64,000 bases of DNA from Kingdonia uniflora. Lineage: Eukaryota; Streptophyta; Magnoliopsida; Ranunculales; Circaeasteraceae. Location: assembly GCA_014058105.1 (NCBI GenBank), contig JACGCM010001897.1, positions 310,001-374,000 on the forward strand, in the 5' to 3' direction. Numbering within the stretch: the first letter of the stretch is position 1; every line of letters starts with the position of its first letter. Below are positions 34,080 through 45,594 of the stretch, one piece after another. The notes under the pieces are model-generated. The model had not been told where the DNA came from and did not search any database. It saw only the letters and a program-made list of their open reading frames with translations. A program made the translations under genes and the position numbers.

Positions 34080-35260
34080 ACCACCCGTCAATCCCAGGCC
34101 GATGAACACCCAAACATGATTGGACTAGTTAGAGTGCAAGATGCAAGCCCTAGGTAGGATTATCAATCAAGTAATGACTTTGCAATAACGATTGGACGGG
34201 TTCACAGGCGATTAGTCCCATATGGGCGAGCGTCTCGTTACGCTAGACGGGGTAGTTAAAGTGAATATGGTTACTCATCTGGATCAGGTGGCTGCACAAT
34301 CTTCGAAGATGAATCTTCTAGTTAAGGTTATTGGGAATAGTGAACCTGCACCTTTGGGCGGTGGTATAGAACGGCCTAGAATCAAGGTCCCCAAACCCAA
34401 GGCGTACAGGGGGGCGAGGGACGCAAAGGGCATTGAGAACTTCCTCTTTGATATGAAGACATACATCAATGTTGTCAGGCCTGAGAGAAAGGGTGCGAAG
34501 GTGTCAATGGCAACCATGAACCTCGCCGGTGACACTAAACTATGGTGGTGCAATAAGTATGCCAAAATCCACAGCCGTCACAATACTATTAGTACATGGG
34601 ATGACTTGAAGAAAGATTTGACAAATTAGTTCCTACCCGAGAATGTTGAGTTCATTACTCGGAGGAGTTCAAGGTAACTAAAGCGGATAGGCAACATCCG
34701 TGTGTATATGATGCGGTTGCTAGCCCTATTGTTGGATATTCGTGATATGTTAGAGAATGGTACATTATTATGTTTCTTGTAAGGCTTGAAACCATGGTTC
34801 CAGAATAAACAACAAAGGCAATAGGTTCAAGATTTGGCATTTGCAATGGCCTTTGCTGAGTGCATCAATGACTACACTCCTATGCAGAGTGAGCATCGAC
34901 TGACTCAGTCACAGTCTAATTCCCAGTTACAGCAGAGAGAGCAGGATCCTCCAGTAATTGCAATAAGGGCTAGAATAAAGGATACCAAGCTGGAAGTGGG
35001 GGAGACCAAGGACAAGGCCAAGGTCAGGGAAAAAATAGAAGTGGAGTAGCAAGTATGGGGGATACCTCGAGTTCTAATTCTGGGAGGGAATTCCATAGGC
35101 CGCGGAACAATGGCAGCACTTCATCCGCGTCTAAGTTTCATGGAATACTAGGGAACTTGAATTGTTTTCTTTATGGAGGGAATCACAAATCTTATCAGTG
35201 TCCTCAGAAGATGGCCTTGAATGCTCTAATGGCGTCACAAGGAGTCCAGGCCAATGGCAC
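34080..35260 (+). pseudogene. E3 gag with CCHC knuckle, decayed
   Basis: A 135-residue frame from ATG 34,222 holds the gag core: RIKVPKPKAYRGARDAKGIE, NFLFDMKTYI, MATMNLAGDTKLWW, WDDLKKDLTN. After stops, further pieces occur, and a zinc knuckle near 35,160-35,210 (CFLYGGNHKSYQCPQK, with the first Cys pair altered). The composition is typical of the gag of chromovirus-type Ty3/gypsy elements. Confidence 0.82.
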
Positions 35261-35329
35261 CGCAGAAGGAAATGATAGCGGTGAAACTCACATGGGTTCT
35301 CTTTACTTGTTCATTGTCGTGACCACTCA

Positions 35330-35740
35330 GTTGGCAGAGACCAAGCCTAAGAAGGGACTTATGAACGTGAACCTCAGTATTAATGGGCAACGCACTTTGA
35401 CGATGGTTGATACAGGTGTTACCCATATCTTTAACGCCATTCAGGAAGCAAATAGTTTGGGATTGCGCTTGGTGAAAGATTCAAGTAGGATAAAGGATGT
35501 TAACTTCGCCTCAATGCCGATACATGGAGCTGCCAAGTTGGTTCCAGTTAAGATGGGATAGTGGAGTTGGAAGGTCAACCTTCTCGTAGTGACGCTGCAT
35601 GATTTTAAGATTATCTTGGGAATGGATTTTCTCCATTATCACAAAGCAGTGCCGATGCCGTTCATCAATTCCTTGAGGATTTTTGGTGAAAATCCCTTAA
35701 TCATACAAATGTTCACGCATAGAGATGAGGGCAGAATCTT
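35330..35740 (+). pseudogene. E3 protease
   Basis: Frame with LSINGQRTLTMVDTGVTHIF (DTG triad intact), then after a stop VTLHDFKIILGMDFLHYHKA, the second conserved protease strand. One in-frame stop at 35,559-35,561. Confidence 0.8.
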
Positions 35741-35753
35741 ATCCGCTCCTTAG

Positions 35754-36690
35754 TTGGAGAAGGGACTAAAGCGAGGGGATTTGACTTACCTTACTACCTT
35801 AAAGTTAGAGCTGGATGACCAGAATCACAGTGCTGTACAAAAAGAAATCTCAGAGGTACTTACTGAGTTCAAGGATGTGATGCCTACCAAAAGTGTTGCC
35901 TCCACGAAGCCATACCGATCATTAAATCAAGTTAGTACTTGGAACCAAACCTCTAGCCAAAGGATTGCATAAAATGAGTCCGCCTGAACTAGCAGAGCTT
36001 TCGAAAACAACTTGATGGACTATAGGAATCAGGATTTATTCGCCCCTCAAAGGTGCCATATGTTGCCCCGGTCCTATTTCAGAAGAAACATGATGAAAGT
36101 CTGTGATTATGTATCGACTATCAAGCCCTGAACATGGCAACGGTGAAGAACAAGTATCCAATACCACTCATTGCCGACTAAAAAATCTTCTCAAGAAGGA
36201 CTTACCTTGGTCATAATCCAAAAAATGTCAAACAGCCTTTGACGATCTGAAGCATGCGGTGATGAGCAACGCAGTCTTAGCCTTGCCATATATTATCAGG
36301 CCATTTGAAGTACATACCTATGCATCTAATTATGCTATCGGTGGAGTGTTGTTACATGATGAACATCATGTTGCGTATGAAAGTAAGAAATTGAATGATA
36401 CAGAGAGATGATATTTAGCCCAGCAGAAGATATTCTAAGCCATTGTAAATTGCCTGTGAGTATGGCAACAATATTTGTTAGGAATGAAGGTTCTGGTGAA
36501 GACTGATAACAGTACAGGAAGCTATTTCCTTACACAGAAGAAGTTGACCTCGAGGAAAGCTCATTGGTAAGAGTTTCTAGTAGAATTTGATTTAGATCTC
36601 AAGCACAAGCCAGGGAGGATGAATAATGTACCGGATGCGTTGAGCTGTAAATTTGAACTAGCGGCCATCTCTATAGCCACCGAATAGTCT
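35754..36690 (+). pseudogene. E3 RT remnant and RNase H; RT catalytic core deleted
   Basis: The RT start is seen (IRPSKVPYVAPVLFQKKH, CIDYQALNMATVKNKYPIPL). At about 36,180 it jumps directly to the sequence that normally precedes RNase H (LKHAVMSNAVLALP), so the palm with its catalytic motifs (including YVDD) is gone. RNase H follows: PFEVHTYASNYAIGGVL (TDAS reads YAS, catalytic Asp lost), LLGMKVLVKTDN, LEFDLDLKHKPGRMN-like, VPDALS. Several stops. Confidence 0.83.
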
Positions 36691-36799
36691 TACTCTTATG
36701 TTACCACACTCTCCAAGATAGAATCCATGAAGGGTTGGCAGTGGATCCTCAGACCCAGGTCATCATTAACTTGGTAAAATAAGGGTAGACCAAATGGTT

Positions 36800-37705
36800 C
36801 TGGGTAGAAGATGGCATTTTATATACGAAGGGACAACGGATATATGTTCCTCGGTTTGCAGGACTAAGAAGGGAATTGATGAAGGAGTGCCATGACACTC
36901 TTAGGGCATGCCATCCATGTTGGCAGAGAACACTATCCCTATTGCACAGAAGTTATTATTGGCTCAATGATCAAAATGAAGTAATGGATTATACGCGGAC
37001 TTATCACATTTTCCAGCAAGACAAAGTTGATCGGAACTTGCCACTTGGATAGCATGAGCCACTTCCAGTACCGACACGGCCCAGGAAAGCGTCTCCCTAG
37101 ACTTTATTTTTGGATTACCTAAAACTAAAGGATATGGTTCCATACTCGTGATCATCGACAGATTCTCTAAGTATGCAACTTTTATTCCAGCCCTGATTGT
37201 TTGTACAATAGATAAAATAGTGCGTCTTTTGGTGAAGTACATTACTAAGTTTTGGGGAATGCCAAAGGACATTATCAGTGATAGAGATCCAAGATTTATA
37301 GGGAATTTTAGGAGGGAAGTATTCAGATTGTTGGGATCCACTCTCAACTTCTCAACATGTAACCACCTGTAATCAGATGGTCTGACCGAGCGCTTCAATG
37401 CAATGTTGGAAGAATACCTCCGACACTATGTCAGGGCGAACAAGAAGAACTGGCCCAAATTCTGGGATGCAGCATAGATTTGCTTTCATCTATGGAAGAG
37501 TTCATCAACCAATAATAATACCTCTTTGATACTATTGGGACAACAGCCCCTCACTTTGCACACCGTGGTCTCCGGGTATAAAGGAAGCATACCGAGAGCC
37601 TACCAGTTTGCAAAGAAATAGCAGAGAAATACAGATATTCCCAGAGCCTATTTGGAGAAAGCGTCAGCCAGAATAACGAAATGGGAAGATCGGAAGAGAC
37701 GACCA
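36800..37705 (+). pseudogene. E3 integrase, C-terminus deleted
   Basis: Zinc-binding region with RSYYWLNDQNEVMDYTRTYH (Cys residues altered). Core: IIDRFSKYATFIPA, FWGMPKDIISDRDPRFIG (second Asp), SDGLTERFNAMLEEYLRHYV (Glu). The end reads YLEKASARITKWEDRKRRP and is joined straight to LTR sequence at about 37,706, so the end of the integrase (and any chromodomain) is missing. Confidence 0.85.
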
Positions 37706-37822
37706 GATCCTTTGAACAGTGTTTGTATTGCCTTGAGATTAAGTTATATTATAAGATATTACTTAAGGCGCGTACCTTGAGTGCCGCACGGATCAAGCTT
37801 GTGTCCAAGTTGGTCCGTATCA
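37706..37822 (+). mobile_element. E3 3' LTR, truncated to its last 117 bp
   Basis: Matches only the end of the 5' LTR. The missing first ~300 bp and the integrase tail were removed by one deletion with its breakpoint near GACCAGATCCTTTG. Confidence 0.78.
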
Positions 37823-38419
37823 CTAACCATGACCTAGACGGAGAAAAGGGCATCACTAACCATCAGAGAAGGATACTGGGCCCATTTTATTCTTAGTCCA
37901 AAGAAAGGGAAAAACTAACTGTGATTTAAATGCAACACGAACTGCGACTTAGTTCCGAAAAAGGCAACACTAACCGTGATGGATGGAAAATACTACCAGT
38001 AAGACACAATTTTCTTTGAGATCACCCATTCCAGGCGATGGGAAACACTACCTATCAGCGAATAGAGGCACTAACCATGACCAAGACTGACAAAAGGGCA
38101 TCACTAAACATCAGAGAGGGATACTCGGCCTATTTTTCACTTAGTCCAAAAAAAGGGAAATACTAACCGTGAGAAAGTGGCAGCACTAACCGTGACTTAG
38201 TCCCAAAAAAGGCATGACAAACTTTGATGGAAGGAAGCACTACCAGTAAGACCCATGACTTAGACTGCAAAAGGAAATACTACTTAGTCTAGGTGCTGGG
38301 AAGCACTACCTATCAGGGAATGAAAGCACTAACCATTTCCTAGAGAGCAAATGGACATCAATAACCATCAGAGAGGGAAGCACTTGCTGTGAGACCCATT
38401 TTTTACCCAAAAAAAATAG
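37823..38419 (+). repeat. Satellite array, segment B (about 2.5 monomers)
   Basis: Array resumes immediately after E3 in register with the interrupted monomer. Near 38,380-38,400 the order jumps from the CAGAGAGGGA module to GTGAGACCCATTTTTT, an out-of-register join just before the rDNA fragment. Confidence 0.9.
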
Positions 38420-38679
38420 TCCCATGTGTTGTTTATCAAATCTTCAGGGAAAATCGGCGCGCTATAAGGCCCACATAACTAGAGCTTTTATCCCAAGAGT
38501 AGTTTTTAGGAGGTTCGGGGATGCCTTCCCATCTTTTGAGGTATCGTAAGGGTAGTCCCACCGGTGGAATCAAGATGGGTACCTGAGCCCGAGCCTATAA
38601 AATGCTCGAGAGGGTACACTGACACTGGGGCCCGAAACCTATTTTGAAGGAATGGGCTGAGTTTTAGGGAATGGGAGGG
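38420..38679 (-). other. rDNA intergenic-spacer-like fragment
   Basis: Lies directly downstream (minus strand) of the 26S rRNA 3' end and is richer in G+C than the surrounding array. It has no array motifs. By position it is the external transcribed spacer/IGS that follows 26S; spacers evolve fast, so I cannot confirm it by motif. Confidence 0.55.
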
Positions 38680-38880
38680 ACAGATCGGCGTAACATGCGA
38701 CATAATCTCAGTAGATCGTGGCTGCAAGGCCACTCTGCTACTTGCAATGCCCCATTATGTATTTAAGTCATCTGCAAAGGATTCTACCCGCCACCCGATG
38801 GGAGTTGTACTTCATGGCAGACCTCGCTACTCTTCTGTAGCGTAGGCGCGACCATCGACACGTGCTTCTAGAGGCCCGAA
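38680..38880 (-). pseudogene. 26S rRNA 3'-end fragment (decayed), embedded in satellite
   Basis: On the minus strand the conserved 26S/25S tail is readable: GAATCCTTTGCAGATGACTT, AAATAC, GGGGCATTGCAAGTAGCAG, AGTGGCCTTGCAGCCACGAT and CTACTGAGATT. These match the universally conserved plant segment with transitions at several positions (for example GACGAC to GATGAC, GGGTATTG to GGGCATTG), many of them C-to-T like. The gene's 3' end is near 38,680. About 200 bp of a gene over 3 kb long, so a dead fragment. Confidence 0.85.
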
Positions 38881-41800
38881 GGGAAAAAGGTTATCACTAA
38901 CCATCGGAGAGGGATGCTAGGGAAATTTTTCATGGGGATCGCTCAGTAGCAATAACCATGGTCTAAACAGGAAAAAAGGCTTCACTAACCATCAGAGAGG
39001 GATACTCGAGCCATTTCTCACTTAGTCCAAAAAGAGGAAATACTAACCGTGATAAAAAGGCAGTACTAGCCAGTATTTAGTCTCAAAAAAGACAGCAGTG
39101 ACCGAGATAAAATGAAACACTAGTAGTGATGACCATTTTTTATGGAGATCACTGAGTTCGGGCGATGGGAAGAACTACCCACAAGAGAATAAAAGTACTA
39201 CCATGACCTAGCCTGGCAAAAAGGCATCACTTACCATCAGAGAGGGATGTTATATCCATTTTTCACTTAGTCCAAACAAAGCAAATAATAACCGTGAGAA
39301 AAAGGTTGTACTAAACATGAATTAGTTCCTAAAAAGGCAGAACTAACCGTTATAAAAGGAAACACTACTAGTAAGACCTATTTTTCATGGGGATCAATCA
39401 GTCTGGGCGATGGTAAGTACTGCCCATCAATGAATGGAAGCAATAACCATGACCAAGACGGGCAAAAAGGCATCACTAACCATCAGAGAGTGATACTCGG
39501 CAAATTCAAACTTTGTCCAAAAAACGGAATAACTAACCAAGAGAAAAAAGAATCACTAACCATGACATAGTAATAAAAATGGAAGCACTAACTGTGATAA
39601 AAAGAAACACTGCTAGTGAGAATCATTTTTATGGGGATCGCTCAGTACAGGCAATGGGAAGCATTACCCATCAATGAATGGAAGCAATAACATTGACCAA
39701 GATGGGCAAAAAAGGCATCACAAACCATCAGAGAGGGATACTCAACCAATATAAACTTAGTCCAAAAAAAAGGAAATACTAACTGTAAAAAAAAGCAGCA
39801 CTAACCGTGACATAGTCACTAAAATGGCAGCAATAACCGTAATAAAAAAAATAGTGCTAGTGAGAACCATTTTCATGGGGATCGCACAATCCAGGCGATG
39901 GGAAGCACTACCTATCATAGAATTATAGCACTAACCATGACCTAGACTGATAATAGGGATACTCGGAATATTTTTACTTTGTCAAAATAAAAGCAAAATA
40001 CCAACTGTAAGAAAAATGTAGCACTAACCGTGATATAATCCCAAGAAAAGCAGCACTAATCGTGAAAAAAGGAAACACTACTAGTGAGAGCAACTTTTTA
40101 TGGGGATCGCTCAGTTGAAGAGATGGGAAGCACTATCCATCAGTGAATAGAAGCACTAACCATGACCTAGACTGACAATTGGTTATCTATAACCATCAGA
40201 TAGGGATACGCGACAAATTTTCCCTTATTCCAAATAAAAGAAAATATTACCCATCAGAAAAAGGCGTCACTAACCGTGACTTAGTCACAAAAAAGGCAGC
40301 AATAACTGTGATTAAAGGAAACACTACTAGTGAGACGCATTTTTCAAGGGGATTGCTCAGTTAGGGCGATGGGAAGCACTACCCATCATTGAATAAAAGT
40401 ACTAACCATGACCTAGACGAGCAAATAGGCATCACTAATTATCAGTGAGGGATACTCGAACAATTATAAACTTATTCCAAGAATAGGAAATACTAACCGC
40501 GATAAAAAGCTAGCACTAACTGTGACATATTCCAAAAGAGGCATTACAAACTGTGATAAAAGGAAATACTACTAGTGAGACCCATTTTTCATGAGGATCG
40601 CTCAGTCCGGGCAATGGGAAGCACTACTCGTCAAAGAATGGAAGCACTAACCATTACTTAGACGGGCAAAACGGTATCAATAACTATTAGAAACGGATAC
40701 TCGTGCCATTTCTCACCTAGTCCAAAAAATGGAATCGTAAACCATGATATACAAAACTAGCACTAAGCGTGACTTAGTCCCAATAAAGGCAGTACTAACC
40801 ATGATAAAAGGAAGCACAACTTGTGAGAACCATTTTTCATGGGGATCGCTCAGTTCGGGTGATGGGAAGCACTACTCATCAGACAATGGAAGTACTGACC
40901 ATGACCTAGACGGGCAAAAAGGCATCACTAACCTGAAGACAGGGATAATAGAGAAATTTTTCACTTAGTCCAAAATAAGGAAATACTTACCGTGATAAAA
41001 TGGCAGTACTAACCGTGACTTAGTCCCAAAAAAGGTCACATTATCCGTGATAAAAACAAACACTACTAGTGAGACCTATTTTTCATGGGGATCGCTCAGT
41101 TTGGGTGATGGGAAGCACTACCTATTAGAGAATTGAAGAACTAACCCTGACCTAGAGGGGCAAAAAGGCATCACTAATAGTCAGAGAGGGATACTAGAGC
41201 CATTTTTTACTTAGTCCATGAAATGGAAAGACTAACTGTGATAAAATGGCAGCACAAACTGTGACTTTACGCCAAAAAAGGCAGCATTAACCGTGTTAAA
41301 AGAAAACTCTAGCCGGGAGATCCATTTTTCATGGGGATCGCATAGCCTGGGCGATGGGAAGCATTACCTATCAGAAAATAGAAGCACTGACCATGGCTTG
41401 GACTAACAATAGGGCATTATTATTGAGATGGGAAGCACAACCCATAATTGAATTGACGCACTAACCATGAGCAAGACATGAAAAAAGGCGTTACTAACCA
41501 TCAGAGAGGTGTGCTCGATCGAGCTATTTTTCATATACAACAACCAAAGGAAACACTAACCGTGATAAAAAGGCAGCACTAACTCTGATTTAGTACAAAA
41601 AAAAGCAGTATTAACCGTGATAAAAGGAAATACTTCCAGTGAGACACATTTTTCATGGGGATCGCCTAGTCTATGTGATGAGAAGCACTACCCATCATTG
41701 AATTTAAGCACTTACCATGACCTACAGAAAGTAAGGCATCACTAGCCATCAAAGAGAGATACTCGGCATATTTTTACTTAGTCCAAAAAAAAGGGAAACA

Positions 41801-44800
41801 CTAATCGTGATAAAAAAGCAGCACTAACCGTGACTTAGTCCCAAAAAAGCCAGTACTAATCGTGATAAATGGGAATACTACCAGTGAGACCAATTTTGTA
41901 CGGGGATCCCCAAGTCTGGGCGATAGGATGTACTATTCACCTGAGAATTGAAGCACTAACCATGACCAATTGACAATAGGGCATCACTAACCATCGGATA
42001 GAAATACTCGGCTTATTATCACTTAGTCAAAAAAAAGAAAACACTAACCGTGAGAAAAAAGCAGCACAAATCGTGACTTAGTCCCAAAAAAGCAGCACTA
42101 ACCAGGATAAAAGGAAATTTAACTAGTGAGACCCATTTTTCATGGGGATCGATTAGTCCGGTCGAAGGAAAGCACTACCCATCAGTGAATGGAAGATCTA
42201 ACCATGACCTAGACGGGTAAAAATGAATCACAATCAATTAGAGAGGTATATTAGAGCAATTTTTCACTTAGTCCAAAAAAAGGAAACTCTAACCGTGATA
42301 AAAAGGCTGCATTAATCGTGATTTAGTCCCAAAAAAGAAAATAATAACTATGATGGAATGAAATACTAGGAGTGAGACCATTTTTCATGGGGATCGCCCA
42401 GTTTCAGCGATAGGAAGTACTACCCATCAATGAATTAAAGTACTAGCCATGACCTAAATGGGTAAAAGGGCATTACTAGCCATTAAAGTGGAATACTTAG
42501 TATATTTTAGCTTAATCCAAATAAATGGAAACAATAACCGTGAGAAAAAGGCAGCACTAAATGTGACTTAGTTTCACAATAGGCTGCACTAGCCGTGATA
42601 AAAGAAAACACTACCAGTGAGACCCATTTTTCATGGGGATCGCTTAGTCCGGGTGATGGGACGCACTATGCATCAGTGAATGGAAGAAATAATGATGACT
42701 TAGATGGGAAAAAATTATTACTAACCATCAGAGAGGGATACTCGAGCCATTTATCACTTAGTCCAAAAAAAGGAAACACTAACTGTGATAAAAAGGCAGC
42801 ACGAACTGTGAGTTAGTCCCAAAAAAGGCCGCACCAATCGTGATAAAAGGAAATACTACAAGTGAGGGCCATTTTTCATAAGGATCGCCCTGTCTGGGCG
42901 ATGGGAAGCACTGCCCATTATAGAATTAAAGCACTTGCCAAGACCTACTGAAAATAGGGAATCACTAACCATCAGAGAGGGATGCTCGTCCAATTTTAAC
43001 TTAGTCCATAAAAGGGAAATACTAACAGTGAGGAAAAGGCAGCACTAAACGTGACAACGTTCATCAAAGGCAGCACTAATCGTGATAAAAGGAAATACTA
43101 CTAGTGAGACCAATTTTTCATGGGGATCGTTCAGTCCTGGTGATGGGAAGCACTTCCCATCAGTGAATAGAAACAATAACCATGACCTAGATTGGCAAAA
43201 AGGTATTGCAAACCAACAGAGAGGGATACTCGTACAATTTTTTACTGAGTCCAAAAAATTGAAATACTAGCCGTTATAAAAATGCAGCACTAACCGTGAC
43301 TTAGTCCCAAAAATGGTGGAATTAACTGGGATAAATCGAAGCACTACCAGTGTGACTCATTTTTCATGGCGATAGCCCAGTCTGGGCGATGGGAGTACTA
43401 CCCATCATAAAATTGATGTACTAACCATGGCCTATTGACAAAAGGGCATTTCAAACCATCAGAGATGGATTTTCGGCTCATTTTCATTAATTTCAAAAAG
43501 GAGGAAGCACTAATTGTAACTTATTCCATAAAAATGTAGCACTAGCCTTGATAAAAGGAAACACTTCAAGTGAGACCCATTTTTCATAAGGATCACCCTG
43601 TCTGGGTAATGGGAAGCACTACCCATCATAGAATTAAAGCACTTACCAAGACCTACTGAAAATAGGGCATCAATATCCATCAGAGAGGGATACACCTCAA
43701 ATTTTAACTTAGTCCAAATAAAGGAAACACTAACCGTGAGGAAAATTCAGCACTAAACGTGACTTAGTTCATAAAAGGCAGCACTGACCCTTATAAAAGG
43801 AAACACTACTATTGAGACCCATTTTTCATGGGGGTCGCTCAGAACAGGTGATGGGAAGCACTACCCACCAGTGAATAGAAACACTAACCATGACCTAGAT
43901 GGGCTAAAAGGTATTGCCAACCATCAGAGAGGGATACTCGAGCAATTTTTCTCTGAAACCATAAAATGGAAAAACTAGCCATTATAAAAATGTAGCACTA
44001 ACCGTGACTTAGTCCCAAAAAAGGCAGCACTAACTGCGATAAAAGGAAACACTACTGGTAAGGCACATTTTTCATGGTGATAGCCCAGTTTGGGCGATGG
44101 GAGGACTACCCATCATAGAATTTATGCACTAACCATGACCTACTAACAAGAGGGCATTACAAACCATCAGAGATGAATTCTCGGCTCATTTTCACTTATT
44201 ACAAAAAAGAGGAAACACTAATTACTACTTATTCCTGAAAAATGTAGCACTAACCGTGATAAAAGTAAACACTACTAGTGAGACCTATTTTCAAGGGAAT
44301 CGCTTAGTTTGGGTGATAGGAGGTACTTCCCATTATGGAATTGAAGCACTAACCATGACCAAGTAAGGCAAAAAGGCATTACTAACAATCAGAGAGTGAT
44401 ATTAGAACCATTTTTTACTTAGTCCAATAAAAGGAAACACTAACAGTGATAAAATGGCAGCACAAATCGTGACTTTAACCCAAAAAAGGCAGTATTAACT
44501 GTGATAAGAGAAAACACTACCTGGGAGATCCATTTTTCATGGGGATCGCTCAGTCTGGGCGATAGGAAGCATTACTTATCAGAAAATAGAACCACTAACC
44601 ATGGCTTAGACTTACAATAGGGCATAACAAACCATCTGAGAGGGATACTTGAGCCATTGATTACTTAATGCAAAAAAAGTAAATACTTACCGTAAAAAAA
44701 TGGTAGCACTTACCGTGAATAAATCCTAAGAAAGGTAGCAGTAACCCTGATATAAGGAAACACTACCAATAAGACCCATTTTTAATTGGGATCGACAAGT

Positions 44801-45594
44801 ACGGGCGATGGGATTAAATACCCATTTGAGAATGGAAGCACTAACCATGACCTAAACTGACAAAAGGGCATCAATAACCATCAGAGAGGAATACTCGACT
44901 AATTAGAACTTAGTCCAACAAAAAGGATATACTAACCATGAGAAAAAGGAAAAACTAACCGTGACTTAGTCCCAAAAAAGGAAGCAATAACCGTGATAAA
45001 AGGAAACACTACCAGTGAGACCCATTTTTCATGGGGTCACCCAGTCCGGGCGTTGGGAAGTACAACCCATTAGAGAATAAAAGTACTAACCATGACCTAG
45101 ACTGACAATAGGGGATCAATAATCATCAAAGAGGGATACTCGGTAAATTTTTACTTAGACCTAATAAAAGAAAGCACTAACCATGGGAAAAATTTAGTAA
45201 TAAACGCGACTAAGTTCCACAAAATGTAGAACTAAATGTGATAAAAGGAAACACCACTAGTGAAACCCAATTTTTTATGGGGATCGTTCATTCTGGATGA
45301 TGAGAAAAGCTGCCCATCATCTAATAGAAGAACTAACCATAACCTAGAAGGGTAAAATGGCATTACTAACAATTAGAGAGGGATAATCGTGCACATTTTC
45401 TCATAGGAAAAAAAAAGGAAATACCAACCGTGATAAAAAGGCTGCATTAACCGTTACTTAGTCCCAAAAAAGATAGTACTATCCGAGATAAATGGAAACA
45501 CTACCAGTGAGACCCCTTTCGCACGGGGATTGCCTAGTCTGGGTGATTGGAAATACTATCCACTAGAGAATAAAAGTACTAACCATGAGCAACT

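Larger units (their letters stand above)
33543..37822 (+). mobile_element. E3: chromovirus-like Ty3/gypsy element inserted in the satellite
   Basis: 4.28 kb with 5' LTR, primer site, gag, protease, remnants of RT, RNase H, integrase and a truncated 3' LTR. The satellite monomer is interrupted at GGAAGCACT and resumes at CTAACCATGACC, so the array predates E3. The five bases left of the element (CTGGC) and right of it (CTAAC) are consistent with a diverged 5-bp target duplication. Large internal deletions (most of RT; the integrase end plus the LTR start) and many stops make it dead. Confidence 0.88.

Noticed and set aside
34284..34565. A 93-codon minus-strand frame.
   Set aside because: It is the antisense shadow of the E3 gag core.
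38680..38880. A functional 26S rRNA gene end.
   Set aside because: Only about 200 bp remain, with many substitutions in otherwise invariant positions, and it is surrounded by satellite.
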